Of a stretch of DNA of 64,000 nt, positions 26,513-34,918 are shown piece by piece. This DNA is from Streptomyces sp. NBC_00223 (GTDB lineage Bacteria > Actinomycetota > Actinomycetes > Streptomycetales > Streptomycetaceae): positions 1,302,001-1,366,000 of the forward strand of contig NZ_CP108109.1 of NCBI RefSeq assembly GCF_036199905.1. The letters run 5' to 3'. The notes under the pieces were generated by a model. It saw only the letters and a program-made list of their open reading frames with translations, had not been told where the DNA came from and ran no database searches. Made by a program: the position numbers and the translations under genes. Each line of letters starts with the position of its first letter. Position 1 is the first letter of the stretch.

Positions 26513-26874
26513 GCGGGGGTCTCCGGGTCGGTGGCCGGTGGATCGGTGGCGGGCGGCCGGCCGACGGGCGGTCTCTGCCCGGTCGGCGGCGGATCTGCGG
26601 GTGGGCGGGTCCTGGTTGTCGTGCTCCGGCTCGGTCGGTGGATCGGCCCGGTCCGTGGCCGGGCGGGTCCAGCGTAATGTCCTTCCCTGGGTGGTCGGCC
26701 TGCACCGTGCCGCGCGCGAGGGGGACGAATCGGTCACTCAGCAGGTGGGCGTGGTGCGGATGGTGTGTGAGGAGCGCCACGCCGAGAGCGTTGTCACGCG
26801 CGGCAAGTGGGTGTTCGGGCGGCCGAAGTCGGCCGTGTGTTCGAGCAGATGCGGGCCCCGGAACCGCCGGGTCC

Positions 26875-27657
26875 TCAAGCCCGGGACAGCAGACGGAATT
26901 CGAAGGCATACCGCGAGGCCCGGTACAGATGACTGCCGAACTCGACCGGCCGGCCCCGGTCGTCGTACGCCGTGCGCCGCATGGTCAGCAGCGCCGCGCC
27001 CACGGGTTCCGCGAGCAGCCGGCTCTCCTCGCCGGTCGCCGCGCGGGCGCCCACGCTCTGCCGGGCGCTGTGGAAGGTGACGCCGCAGTGCCGCATCAGC
27101 GCGTAGAGGCCGGTGGACTCCAGTTCCCCGTCGAGCGGTTCGAGCAGATCGCACGGCAGGTAGTTGCACAGATACGCCATCGGCTCGCCGCGGGTCAGCC
27201 GCAGCCGGCGCATCTCGACCACCGGACAGGACTCGGGCAGGTCGAGCGCGGCGGCCACCTCGGCGGAGGCGGGCACCCGGGTGTGGTGCAGCACCCGGGT
27301 GGTGGGCTGAAGACCGGCCGCGAGCAGATCGTCGTACAGACTGCTCAACACCAGGGGGTGGGCGCCGCTGCCGCGTACCACCTGGGTGCCGATGCCCCGG
27401 CGGCGGACCAGCAGGCCCTTGTCGACCAGTGACTGAATGGCCTGGCGGACGGTGGGGCGGGACAGGCCGAGGCGGGCGGCCAGCTCGATCTCGTTGCCGA
27501 GCAGGCTGCCTGGGCTGAGCGCACCCTCCTCGATCGCCGTTTCGAGCTGCCGGGCGAGCTGGAAGTAGAGCGGTACCGGGCTCGCGCGGTCCACGGCGAG
27601 CCGCAGGTGCTGGGGCTCGCGCTTGGGCACCTGCGGAGCGTATCGGCAGGGCATCAT
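26875..27657 (-). CDS. GntR family (HutC subfamily) regulator, probable myo-inositol gene regulator
   Basis: The protein has a winged helix at about residues 20-90 (SPVPLYFQLARQLETAIEEG, then LSRPTVRQAIQSLVDKGLLV and RRRGIGTQVV) and a UTRA effector domain (VEMRRLRLTRGEPMAYLCNY, YDDRGRPVEFGSHLYRASRY). It is divergent from the inositol operon across only about 100 bases, making it the likely regulator of that operon and of itself. ATG 27657 follows AGGA by nine bases; GTG 27630 (VPKREPQHLRL) is an alternative. A perfect palindrome lies in the shared intergenic gap. Confidence 0.88.
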   Translation of the reverse strand: MMPCRYAPQVPKREPQHLRLAVDRASPVPLYFQLARQLETAIEEGALSPGSLLGNEIELAARLGLSRPTVRQAIQSLVDKGLLVRRRGIGTQVVRGSGAHPLVLSSLYDDLLAAGLQPTTRVLHHTRVPASAEVAAALDLPESCPVVEMRRLRLTRGEPMAYLCNYLPCDLLEPLDGELESTGLYALMRHCGVTFHSARQSVGARAATGEESRLLAEPVGAALLTMRRTAYDDRGRPVEFGSHLYRASRYAFEFRLLSRA

Positions 27658-27671
27658 GACGGGAAGTCCTG

Positions 27672-27693
27672 TTGTCCGGACAATGCGTTGACA
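27672..27693. promoter_or_regulatory. Palindromic operator candidate (TTGTCCGGACAA) next to a -35-like TTGACA
   Basis: TTGTCCGGACAA at 27672-27683 is a perfect 12-bp palindrome with a GTCCGGAC core like other HutC/GntR operators. It lies 15 bases before the GntR ATG, and TTGACA at 27688-27693 could serve as a -35 for the plus-strand inositol operon. A matching -10 is not clear. Confidence 0.45.
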
Positions 27694-27759
27694 GGGGCCG
27701 GGCGGCGCGGGAGGTTGGGAGCGCCTGACGTCTCCTCTTCGGAAGGAGCAGGAGTGGGT

Positions 27760-28887
27760 ATGCGGATCGGGCTTCTCGGCGCCGGGCGGATCGGGGCCTT
27801 CCACGCCGCGACACTCGCGGCGCACCCCGGCGTGGGCGAGCTGGTGATCGCCGACGCGGATCTGCCGCGGGCCCGGCAGGTCGCGGACGCGTACGGCGGC
27901 GGCTGGACGGGCTTCGGCACGGCGGCCGCACGCCAGGCGTCGGTACGCGCGGTCTCGGTGGACGCGCTCTTCGACAGCCGTCCGGACGCGGTGGTGATCG
28001 CCTCGGCGACGGAGGCGCATCCCCGGCTGATCACCTGGGCCGCCGGGGCGGGCATCCCCGCGTTCTGCGAGAAGCCCGTCGCGCGGGACCTCGCGGGCAC
28101 GGTGGCGGCGCTGCGCGCGGTCGAGGAGGCCGGGGCGGTGCTCCAGATCGGCTTCCAGCGACGCTTCGACCCGGGCTACCGGGCCGCGCGCGAGGCGGTG
28201 AAGGCCGGGAGAATGGGCAGGCTGCACACCGTGCGTACGGTCAGCTCGGATGCCGCGCCGCCGCCGGCGGCGTACATACCGCTGTCCGGCGGGCTGTACC
28301 GGGACTGTCTGATCCACGACTTCGACATCCTGCGCTGGGTCACCGGCCGCGAGGTCACCGAGGTGTACGCGGCGGGCGCGAACGTGGGCGAGGACTTCTT
28401 CCGGGCGGCGGGCGACGCCGACACCGCGGCCGCGCTGCTCACCCTGGAGGGCGGTGTCCTGGTCACCGCGACCGCGACGCGCTACCACGCGGCCGGGTAC
28501 GACGTACGGATGGAGCTGGCCGGGACCGACGACCAGTTCTCGGTGGGATCGGGACCGCGCACCCCGCTGACCTCGGTGGAGCCGGACGCGCCGCCGCTCG
28601 GCTCGGTGGCCGTACCGCCCTTGCGCTGGCCGGGCTTCCTCGAACGCTTCGCCTCCGCCTACCGGGCCGAACTCGATGTCTTCCTGCGCGTCGCGCGCGG
28701 CGAGCGGCCCAACCCCTGCGAGGGTCGGGAGGCGCTGCGGGCGCTGCTGGTGGCCGAGGCGTGCGAGCTGTCGCGGCGCGAGCGGCGCCCGGTGACGATG
28801 GCCGAGGCCGAAGCGGTGGCGCGGACGTACGAGGGCGGCCTGAACGGTCCCAGCGCGGTGAACGGGGTGAACGGGGTGGTGGCGTGA
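27760..28887 (+). CDS. iolG: Gfo/Idh/MocA oxidoreductase, inositol 2-dehydrogenase type
   Basis: The 375-residue enzyme has an NAD-binding Rossmann start RIGLLGAGRIGAFHAATLA and the family motif AFCEKPVARDL containing the conserved EKP lysine. The catalytic-domain sequence LYRDCLIHDFDILRWVTGRE holds the H/D pair that binds the inositol hydroxyls. It likely oxidises myo-inositol to scyllo-inosose. ATG 27760 has AGGAG five bases upstream; GTG 27754 is an alternative. It opens an operon whose next gene overlaps it by four bases. Confidence 0.87.
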   Translation: MRIGLLGAGRIGAFHAATLAAHPGVGELVIADADLPRARQVADAYGGGWTGFGTAAARQASVRAVSVDALFDSRPDAVVIASATEAHPRLITWAAGAGIPAFCEKPVARDLAGTVAALRAVEEAGAVLQIGFQRRFDPGYRAAREAVKAGRMGRLHTVRTVSSDAAPPPAAYIPLSGGLYRDCLIHDFDILRWVTGREVTEVYAAGANVGEDFFRAAGDADTAAALLTLEGGVLVTATATRYHAAGYDVRMELAGTDDQFSVGSGPRTPLTSVEPDAPPLGSVAVPPLRWPGFLERFASAYRAELDVFLRVARGERPNPCEGREALRALLVAEACELSRRERRPVTMAEAEAVARTYEGGLNGPSAVNGVNGVVA

Positions 28888-29732
28888 GGCAGCGGCGGAT
28901 CGCGGCGGCGCCGATCTCCTGGGGTGTGTGCGAAGTGCCCGGCTGGGGGCACCAGTTGAGCCCGGAACGGGTACTGGACGAGCTGACCGGGCTGGGCATC
29001 ACGGCGAGCGAGTTCGGGCCCGACGGCTTCCTGCCGGGCCCGCTGCTCGCCGCCCGCGGGGTGACGGCCGTCGGCGGCTTCGTCCCGGCGGTGCTGCACG
29101 AGCCGGGGCACGACCCGCTGCCGGACGTACGGGCGGCGCTCGACCGCTTCACCGCGGCGGGCGCCCGTACGCTCGTGCTGGCCGCGGCGACCGGGCGGGA
29201 CGGCTACGACGGCCGGCCCGAGGTCTCCGCCGAGGGCTGGCGGACGCTGCTCGCGCGCCTGGACGCCGTCGCGGCGCTGGCGGACTCCCTCGGGGTGACG
29301 GCGGCGCTGCATCCGCACATCGGGACGGTCGTCGAGGGCCCGGACGAGGTCGACCGCGTGCTGGACGGCAGCGCGATCGGGCTCTGCCTCGACACCGGCC
29401 ATCTGCTGATCGGCGGTACGGACCCGGTGGCGCTGGCCCGCGCCGCCGCGTCCCGGGTGGCCCATGTCCACCTCAAGGACGTCGACGGCGCGGCCGCCGA
29501 GGCCGTCCGGGCCGGGCACACGACGTACACGGCCGCGGTCGGGGACGGCCTCTACCGGCCGCTCGGCAACGGTGACCTCGCCCTGGCGGAGCTGGTCGCG
29601 TCGCTGGAGTCGGTGGGGTACGACGGCTGGTACGTCATGGAGCAGGACACGATCCTGACCGCCGAGCCCCCGCCGGACCTCGGCCCGGTCACCGACGTCC
29701 GCACGTCCCTGACCTGGCTGGCGTCCCAATGA
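28884..29732 (+). CDS. TIM-barrel sugar isomerase/epimerase family, inosose dehydratase-like
   Basis: The 282-residue protein starts at GTG overlapping the dehydrogenase stop. It has the xylose isomerase-like barrel signature: APISWGVCEVPGWGHQLSPE at the first strand, TAALHPHIGTVVEG, LCLDTGHLLIGG and VAHVHLKDVDG, ending GYDGWYVMEQD. The His, Asp and Glu residues that bind the metal are in these motifs. By position it would supply the IolE dehydration of scyllo-inosose. The sequence is not close to Bacillus IolE, so an isomerase role is also possible. Confidence 0.8.
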   Translation: MRQRRIAAAPISWGVCEVPGWGHQLSPERVLDELTGLGITASEFGPDGFLPGPLLAARGVTAVGGFVPAVLHEPGHDPLPDVRAALDRFTAAGARTLVLAAATGRDGYDGRPEVSAEGWRTLLARLDAVAALADSLGVTAALHPHIGTVVEGPDEVDRVLDGSAIGLCLDTGHLLIGGTDPVALARAAASRVAHVHLKDVDGAAAEAVRAGHTTYTAAVGDGLYRPLGNGDLALAELVASLESVGYDGWYVMEQDTILTAEPPPDLGPVTDVRTSLTWLASQ

Positions 29733-30841
29733 CCGCGCCCGATGTCCCCGAGCCCGCGCCGGGCGAACCCGACAAGCCCGCGCGGCGTTTGAGCGCAGGT
29801 GACGTGCCCGCGCGGCACAACTCCCCTGAGCCCGCGCGGCGTTTGAGCGCAGAGCCCGCGCGGCGACTGAGCGCAGGGAACGCCGCCCACGACGTGATCA
29901 CCCTCGGCCGCATCGGCGTCGACCTCTACCCGGAGCAGAGCGGCGTCACCCTCGCCGCAACCCGCACCTTCCGCAAATCCCTCGGCGGCACCGCCGCCAA
30001 CGTCGCGGTCGCCGCCGCCCGCCTCGGCCTGCGCACAGCAGTCCTCACCGGCGTCGGCGACGACCCCTTCGGCACGTACGCCCGCGGCGCCCTGCGGGAG
30101 TTCGGCGTGGACGACGCCCTCGTCACGACCGTCCCCGGCGTCCAGACCCCGGTGGTCTTCTGCGAGCTCTTCCCCCCGGACGACTTCCCGATCTACTTCT
30201 ACCGCCGCCCGTTCGCACCGGACCAGTGCCTGACCCCGGACGGCCTGGACCGTACGGCCGTGCGCGCGGCACGCGTGCTGTGGATCACCGGCTCGGCCCT
30301 CGCCGTGGAGCCCACCCGTTCCGCGCTCTTCGCCGCGCTGGAGGCCCGCGAGGGCGGCGACGTCTGGTTCGACCTCGACTGGCGGCCCGGCTTCTGGGCC
30401 GACCCGGCCGAGGCGCCCGCGCTGTACGCCCGCGCGCTGGCGTACGCCACGCTCGCCGTCGGCAATCTCGACGAGGCGGAGATCGCGGTCGGCAGCCGTG
30501 ACCCGGAGACGGCGGCGGGGCTGCTGCTGGACCGGGGTGTGCGGACCGCCGTGGTCAAGCAGGGCCCGGCCGGGGTACTGGCCCGTACGGCGCACGAGCG
30601 GTACTGCGTACCGCCGTTGCCGGTCGAGGTGGTCAACGGGCTCGGCGCGGGCGACGCGTTCGGGGGCGCCCTGTGCGCGGGGCTGCTCGCCGGGGACCCG
30701 CTGCCGGAGGTGTTGCGGGCGGCCAACGCGGCGGGCGCGATCGTCGCCTCCCGGCTGGCCTGCGCGGACGCGATGCCGACCCGGGCGGAGATCGACGCGC
30801 TGCTGCTCGATCGCAACCCGACCGCTGAAGCGGTGAGTTGA
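29729..30841 (+). CDS. iolC: 5-dehydro-2-deoxygluconokinase (PfkB family) with an unusual repeat-bearing N-terminus
   Basis: The 370-residue kinase phosphorylates 5-dehydro-2-deoxygluconate in inositol breakdown. The PfkB N-terminal motif is SLGGTAANVAVAAARLGLRT and the C-terminal anion-hole motif is NGLGAGDAFGGALCAG with the catalytic aspartate. The IolC-specific GRIGVDLYPEQ opening begins only at about residue 60. Before it lie about 50 residues of short repeats (PARRLSA three times), coded by near-identical copies of GCGCGGCGTTTGAGCGCAG. Its ATG overlaps the previous gene by four bases, so the extension appears translated. Confidence 0.88.
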   Translation: MTAPDVPEPAPGEPDKPARRLSAGDVPARHNSPEPARRLSAEPARRLSAGNAAHDVITLGRIGVDLYPEQSGVTLAATRTFRKSLGGTAANVAVAAARLGLRTAVLTGVGDDPFGTYARGALREFGVDDALVTTVPGVQTPVVFCELFPPDDFPIYFYRRPFAPDQCLTPDGLDRTAVRAARVLWITGSALAVEPTRSALFAALEAREGGDVWFDLDWRPGFWADPAEAPALYARALAYATLAVGNLDEAEIAVGSRDPETAAGLLLDRGVRTAVVKQGPAGVLARTAHERYCVPPLPVEVVNGLGAGDAFGGALCAGLLAGDPLPEVLRAANAAGAIVASRLACADAMPTRAEIDALLLDRNPTAEAVS

Positions 30842-30842
30842 G

Positions 30843-31718
30843 ATGACGGCCGCGCATGTGCCCGCCGGGTCCTGCGCCCGGGACTGCTACGACCTGTGGA
30901 TCGACCCGGACACGGCGGGCTGGGGGTACTCCGCGCTGCGGGTGCTGACCCTGGAGCCGGGTGGATCAAGGGAGTTGACGGCCGGGGACAGCGAGTGGAT
31001 CGTGCTGCCGCTCGCGGGCGGCTGCGCGGTGACGGTGGACGGGGAGTCCTTCACGCTGCACGGGCGCCGCGATGTCTTTTCCGGCGTCAGCGACTTCGCC
31101 TATCTGCCGCGCGACTCCCGTACGGTGCTGGCCAGTTCGGGCGGCGGCCGGTTCGCTCTCGCGGGCGCCAGGTGCGAGCGCCGCCTTCCCGCGCGCTACG
31201 GTCCCGCGTCCGGTGTCCCGGTCGAACTGCGCGGCGCGGGCAGCGCGAGCCGCCAGGTCAACAACTTCGCCGCCGCGGATGTCTTCGTCTGCGACCGGCT
31301 GATCGCGGTCGAGGTGCTGACCCCCGGCGGCAACTGGTCCTCCTATCCGCCGCACAAGCACGACGAGGCCGGGCCTCACGAGTCGCGCCTTGAGGAGGTC
31401 TACTACTACGAACTGGGCGGCGGACCGGCCGCGCTGGGCTATCAGCGGGTCTATCCCTCCCCCGCCGGCACCTCGGACGTGCTGGCCGAAGTGCGGTCCG
31501 GCGACGCGGTGTTGATCCCGGACGGCTGGCACGGCCCGAGCATGGCCGTACCCGGCTACGACATGTACTACCTCAATGTGATGGCCGGCCCCGACCCCGC
31601 GCGCGCCTGGCTGATCAGCGACGATCCGGCGCACGCCTGGGTACGCGACACCTGGGCGGGCCAACTCCCCGACGTGCGCCTGCCGTTGTACGAGGCCCCG
31701 GACCGGGAGGGCACATGA
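30843..31718 (+). CDS. iolB: 5-deoxy-glucuronate isomerase
   Basis: The 291-residue double-cupin enzyme converts 5-deoxy-glucuronate to 5-dehydro-2-deoxygluconate. Family motifs are SEWIVLPLAGGCAVTVDGE, VLTPGGNWSSYPPHKHDE with the metal histidines, ESRLEEVYYYELG with the glutamate ligand and GWHGPSMAVPGYDMYYLNVM with the last histidine. It starts one base after the iolC stop and overlaps iolD by four bases. Confidence 0.94.
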   Translation: MTAAHVPAGSCARDCYDLWIDPDTAGWGYSALRVLTLEPGGSRELTAGDSEWIVLPLAGGCAVTVDGESFTLHGRRDVFSGVSDFAYLPRDSRTVLASSGGGRFALAGARCERRLPARYGPASGVPVELRGAGSASRQVNNFAAADVFVCDRLIAVEVLTPGGNWSSYPPHKHDEAGPHESRLEEVYYYELGGGPAALGYQRVYPSPAGTSDVLAEVRSGDAVLIPDGWHGPSMAVPGYDMYYLNVMAGPDPARAWLISDDPAHAWVRDTWAGQLPDVRLPLYEAPDREGT

Positions 31719-33562
31719 GACTGACCGTCGCACAGGCGCTGGTACGGTTCCTGGCCGCGCAGTTCACCGAACGGGACGGCGTACGGCACCGTACGGTCGC
31801 CGGTATGTGGGGCATCTTCGGGCACGGCAATGTCGCCGGGGTCGGGCAGGCGCTGCTGGAGGCGGGGCCGGAGGCGATGCCGTTCCACCAGGGGCGCAAT
31901 GAACAGGCGATGGTCCACGCGGCCGTCGGCTACGCGCGGATGAAGCACCGGCTGTCCACCATGGCGTGCACGACCTCCATCGGGCCGGGCGCCACCAATC
32001 TCGTGACGGGCGCGGCGCTGGCCACCGTCAACCGGGTGCCCGTACTGCTGCTGCCCGGCGACGTGTTCGCGACGCGGCCGGCCGATCCGGTGCTCCAGCA
32101 GCTCGAAGTGCCGTGGGCGTACGACATCACGGTCAATGACGCGCTGCGGCCGGTCTCCCGCTACTTCGACCGGATCTGGCGGCCCGAGATGCTGCCGGCG
32201 TCGCTGCTCCGGGCGATGCGGGTGCTGACCGATCCGGTGGAGACGGGGGCGGTGACGCTGGCGCTGCCGCAGGACGTGCAGGTGGAGGCGTACGACTGGC
32301 CGGACGAACTGTTCCGCGAGCGGGTGTGGAAGGTACGGCGGCCGGTGCCGGACGCGGCGGCGGTGGCGGAGGCGGCGGAGCTGCTGCGGGGTGCGCGGCG
32401 GCCGCTGATCGTGGCGGGCGGCGGGGTACGGCACTCCGAAGCGGCGGACGCGCTGGCCGAGTTCGCGGCGGCGACGGGCATTCCGGTGGCCGAGACGCAG
32501 GCGGGGAAGGGGTCGCTGCGGTGGGACCATCCGCAGGCGCTGGGCGGGATCGGGCACACGGGGACGACGCCGGCGGACGCGGCGGCGAGGGCGGCCGATG
32601 TGGTGCTGGGGATCGGCACGCGGTGGACCGACTTCACGACGGCGTCGGGCACGCTGTTCGCGGCGGACGCGCGGGTGGTGAATCTGAATGTCGGGGGCTT
32701 CGACGCGGCCAAGCTGGACGGGCTGGCGCTGTGCGGGGACGCGCGGGCGGGTCTGGGAGTACTCCTCGCGGAAGTGAGAGGGTATCGCGCTCCTGAGAGG
32801 GTCCACGCGGTGGACGAGTGGCGGGCCCGGACCGACGCGGTCTTCGCCGGGACGTACGGCGGTCCCGGCGACAGCTCAGGAGGGGCGCTCTCGCAGGGCG
32901 AGGTGATCGGCGCGCTGGACGCGGTGCTGGGTGACCGGGACGTACTGGTCAACGCGGCGGGCTCGCTGCCGGGCGACCTCCACCGGCTGTGGCGCTGCCG
33001 GGACCCGGAGCAGTACCACGTCGAGTACGGCTACTCGTGCATGGGTTACGAGATCCCCGCGGCGATCGGCGTGAAGCTGGCCGCGCCCGACCGGGAGGTG
33101 TTCGCCCTCGTCGGCGACGGGACGTATCTGATGCTGCCGACGGAGGTCGTCACCGCCGTGCAGGAGGGCATCCCGATCAATGTGGTGATCGTGCAGAACT
33201 TTGGGTACGCGTCGATCGCTGGGCTCTCCGAGCAGGTGGGGGCGGAGGGTTTCGCCACGGGGTACCGCTTCCGCGGGCCCGGCGGCGGTTACACGGGGGC
33301 GCCCCTGCCCGTCGATCTCGCGGCGAACGCGGCGAGCCTGGGGCTGGAGGTCTTCCGGGCCCGTACGGCCCCCGAACTGCGGGAAGCCCTCGCGGCGGCC
33401 CGCGTTTCGCCGCGGGCGACGGCGGTCCACGTCGAAACGGATTCCGCTCGCGCGGGGCTTTCGGCGGAGGCGTGGTGGGACGTACCGGTCGCGGGGACGT
33501 CCACGAGGCCCGCTGCGCGGGTGGCCAGGTTGGCGTACGAGGCGTCGCGCTTGCGCGCGTAA
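31715..33562 (+). CDS. iolD: 3D-(3,5/4)-trihydroxycyclohexane-1,2-dione hydrolase
   Basis: The 615-residue thiamine diphosphate enzyme opens the inositol ring. It has MWGIFGHGNVAGVGQAL and the cofactor-activating glutamate in FHQGRNEQAMVHAAVGYAR near the N-terminus, a central domain with GIGHTGTTPADAAAR, and the thiamine motif ALVGDGTYLMLPTEVVTAVQ through VVIVQNFGYASI. Length and motifs are those of IolD. It closes the operon; iolA and an inositol transporter are not in the window. Confidence 0.94.
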   Translation: MRLTVAQALVRFLAAQFTERDGVRHRTVAGMWGIFGHGNVAGVGQALLEAGPEAMPFHQGRNEQAMVHAAVGYARMKHRLSTMACTTSIGPGATNLVTGAALATVNRVPVLLLPGDVFATRPADPVLQQLEVPWAYDITVNDALRPVSRYFDRIWRPEMLPASLLRAMRVLTDPVETGAVTLALPQDVQVEAYDWPDELFRERVWKVRRPVPDAAAVAEAAELLRGARRPLIVAGGGVRHSEAADALAEFAAATGIPVAETQAGKGSLRWDHPQALGGIGHTGTTPADAAARAADVVLGIGTRWTDFTTASGTLFAADARVVNLNVGGFDAAKLDGLALCGDARAGLGVLLAEVRGYRAPERVHAVDEWRARTDAVFAGTYGGPGDSSGGALSQGEVIGALDAVLGDRDVLVNAAGSLPGDLHRLWRCRDPEQYHVEYGYSCMGYEIPAAIGVKLAAPDREVFALVGDGTYLMLPTEVVTAVQEGIPINVVIVQNFGYASIAGLSEQVGAEGFATGYRFRGPGGGYTGAPLPVDLAANAASLGLEVFRARTAPELREALAAARVSPRATAVHVETDSARAGLSAEAWWDVPVAGTSTRPAARVARLAYEASRLRA

Positions 33563-33580
33563 TCCAGGTTTCCTTTTCCC

Positions 33581-34008
33581 CCGCCCGCCCACCCGTGCGG
33601 TGTCGACTCCGTCTGCGGTTCGCCCGGTCCGCCGGGTGCGGGTTCGTCCGGGTGCGGGCTTTTTCGTCCCCGCCCGCCCACCCGTGCGGGTGCGTTTCCG
33701 TCTGCGGGTGCAACCTGTGGTCGGGTCGGGGCCAGTCCGGAGGTATCTCCTCGAAATGCGCAAGTGACCTTCTTTGAGGTTGCGTAACGCTTGGTCTGCG
33801 CATTTCTGCGGGGACACCTCCTCCCCGTCCCCTCCGGCCCGGTTGGCGGCGAACGGTCGCGGGGGGTGATGGAAAACGTCCGACCGGAGAAGCGCGCAGG
33901 TTGTCTCGACCTGCCAGTTGGCCACCCCGTACGAACCGACCGCCGCCGACGGTGACCCGGCCCCACAAGAAGACCCGCAGACGGAGACGCACTCGCACGG
34001 GTGGGCGG
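33581..34008. repeat. Dispersed repeat, copy R1: 335-bp element with 36-bp terminal inverted repeats, plus a preceding partial copy
   Basis: The element proper is 33674-34008. Its ends (33674-33709 and 33973-34008) are inverted repeats of 36 bases with two mismatches, starting CCGCCCACCCGTGCG. Inside are GAAATGCGCA (33753) and its complement TGCGCATTTC (33797), and a block reading CATTTCTGCGGGGACACC. A variant of the end sequence also stands at 33581. The interior matches copies at 44565-44780 and, reversed, 44838-45182. It fills the convergent gap between iolD and the nitrilase-family gene; no protein is supported. Confidence 0.75.
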
Positions 34009-34057
34009 GGTGGGGGAGACAAGCTCCCACGCAGTGGGGGCGCGTCCCGCATAGGGG

Positions 34058-34918
34058 CTACCAGCGGCGATTGGCCGGCACGCCCAGACTCGCCCGCGCG
34101 TCAGCGACTTCACGAAGGTCGAGATCCCAGGACGCGAAGTCCTGGCCCACCCCGAGCTGCCCGAGCAATTCCCCCCGCGGTGACACCGCCAAACTCCCCC
34201 CGACCCCGGTCGGCGCCAAGCCGACCGCCACGCCGGACACAGCGGGCGTCGGCTCGGCCGCCTGGCCGCAGCCGACCACGTACGCCCCCGTATCCAGCGC
34301 CCGCGCCCTCGCCAGCAGCGTCCACTGCTCCAGCTTCCCCGGCCCCGCCCCCCAGGACGCGGGCACGACCATCACCTGCGCGCCCCGCGCGGCGAGTTCG
34401 GTGAAGAGGCCGGGGAACCGTATGTCGTAGCACGTGGCCACACCGATCCGGACCCCGGCGACGTCCACGGTGAGCAGCGCCGCGCCGGGCGCGACCGTGT
34501 CCGACTCCCGGTACCCGAACGCGTCGTAGAGGTGGATCTTGTCGTAGTGCCCGACCCGGCGCCCGGGTCCGGCGATCAGCAGGGTGTTACGCACCCGGCC
34601 CCCGTCGGCGGGGGTGAACATGCCGGCGATCACGGTCACGCCGGTCGCCGCCGCGATCGTACGGACCCGTCGGGCCCACGGCCCGTCCAGCGGCTGGGCG
34701 ACGGGCGCCAGCGGCACCCCGAAGCGGCACATGGCCGCTTCGGGGAACACCACCAGGTCCGCCCCGGCCGCAGCCGCCCGCTCGGCCCCCGCCGCGATCA
34801 GCGCGAGATTGGCCTCGGGGTCGGTCCCGCTGCGGATCTGGGCGGCGGCCACCCGCAGCACACGCGGGGCCCGGACCGTACGTGTGCGGCCCGGTGCGGG
34901 CGAACCGTCGGCGCTCAC
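34058..34918 (-). CDS. Carbon-nitrogen hydrolase, omega-amidase/Nit2-like
   Basis: The 286-residue nitrilase-superfamily protein shows the catalytic triad: Glu in VVFPEAAMCRFG, Lys in HYDKIHLYDAFGYRES and Cys in GVATCYDIRFPGLFTEL. YDAFGYRES is the signature of the Nit/omega-amidase branch, which hydrolyses alpha-ketoglutaramate and similar omega-amides. It starts at GTG 34918, overlapping the aminotransferase stop by four bases. It is the last gene of a five-gene coupled operon. Paired with the aminotransferase it could run a glutamine transaminase/omega-amidase cycle; that is inference. Confidence 0.85.
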   Translation of the reverse strand: MSADGSPAPGRTRTVRAPRVLRVAAAQIRSGTDPEANLALIAAGAERAAAAGADLVVFPEAAMCRFGVPLAPVAQPLDGPWARRVRTIAAATGVTVIAGMFTPADGGRVRNTLLIAGPGRRVGHYDKIHLYDAFGYRESDTVAPGAALLTVDVAGVRIGVATCYDIRFPGLFTELAARGAQVMVVPASWGAGPGKLEQWTLLARARALDTGAYVVGCGQAAEPTPAVSGVAVGLAPTGVGGSLAVSPRGELLGQLGVGQDFASWDLDLREVADARASLGVPANRRW

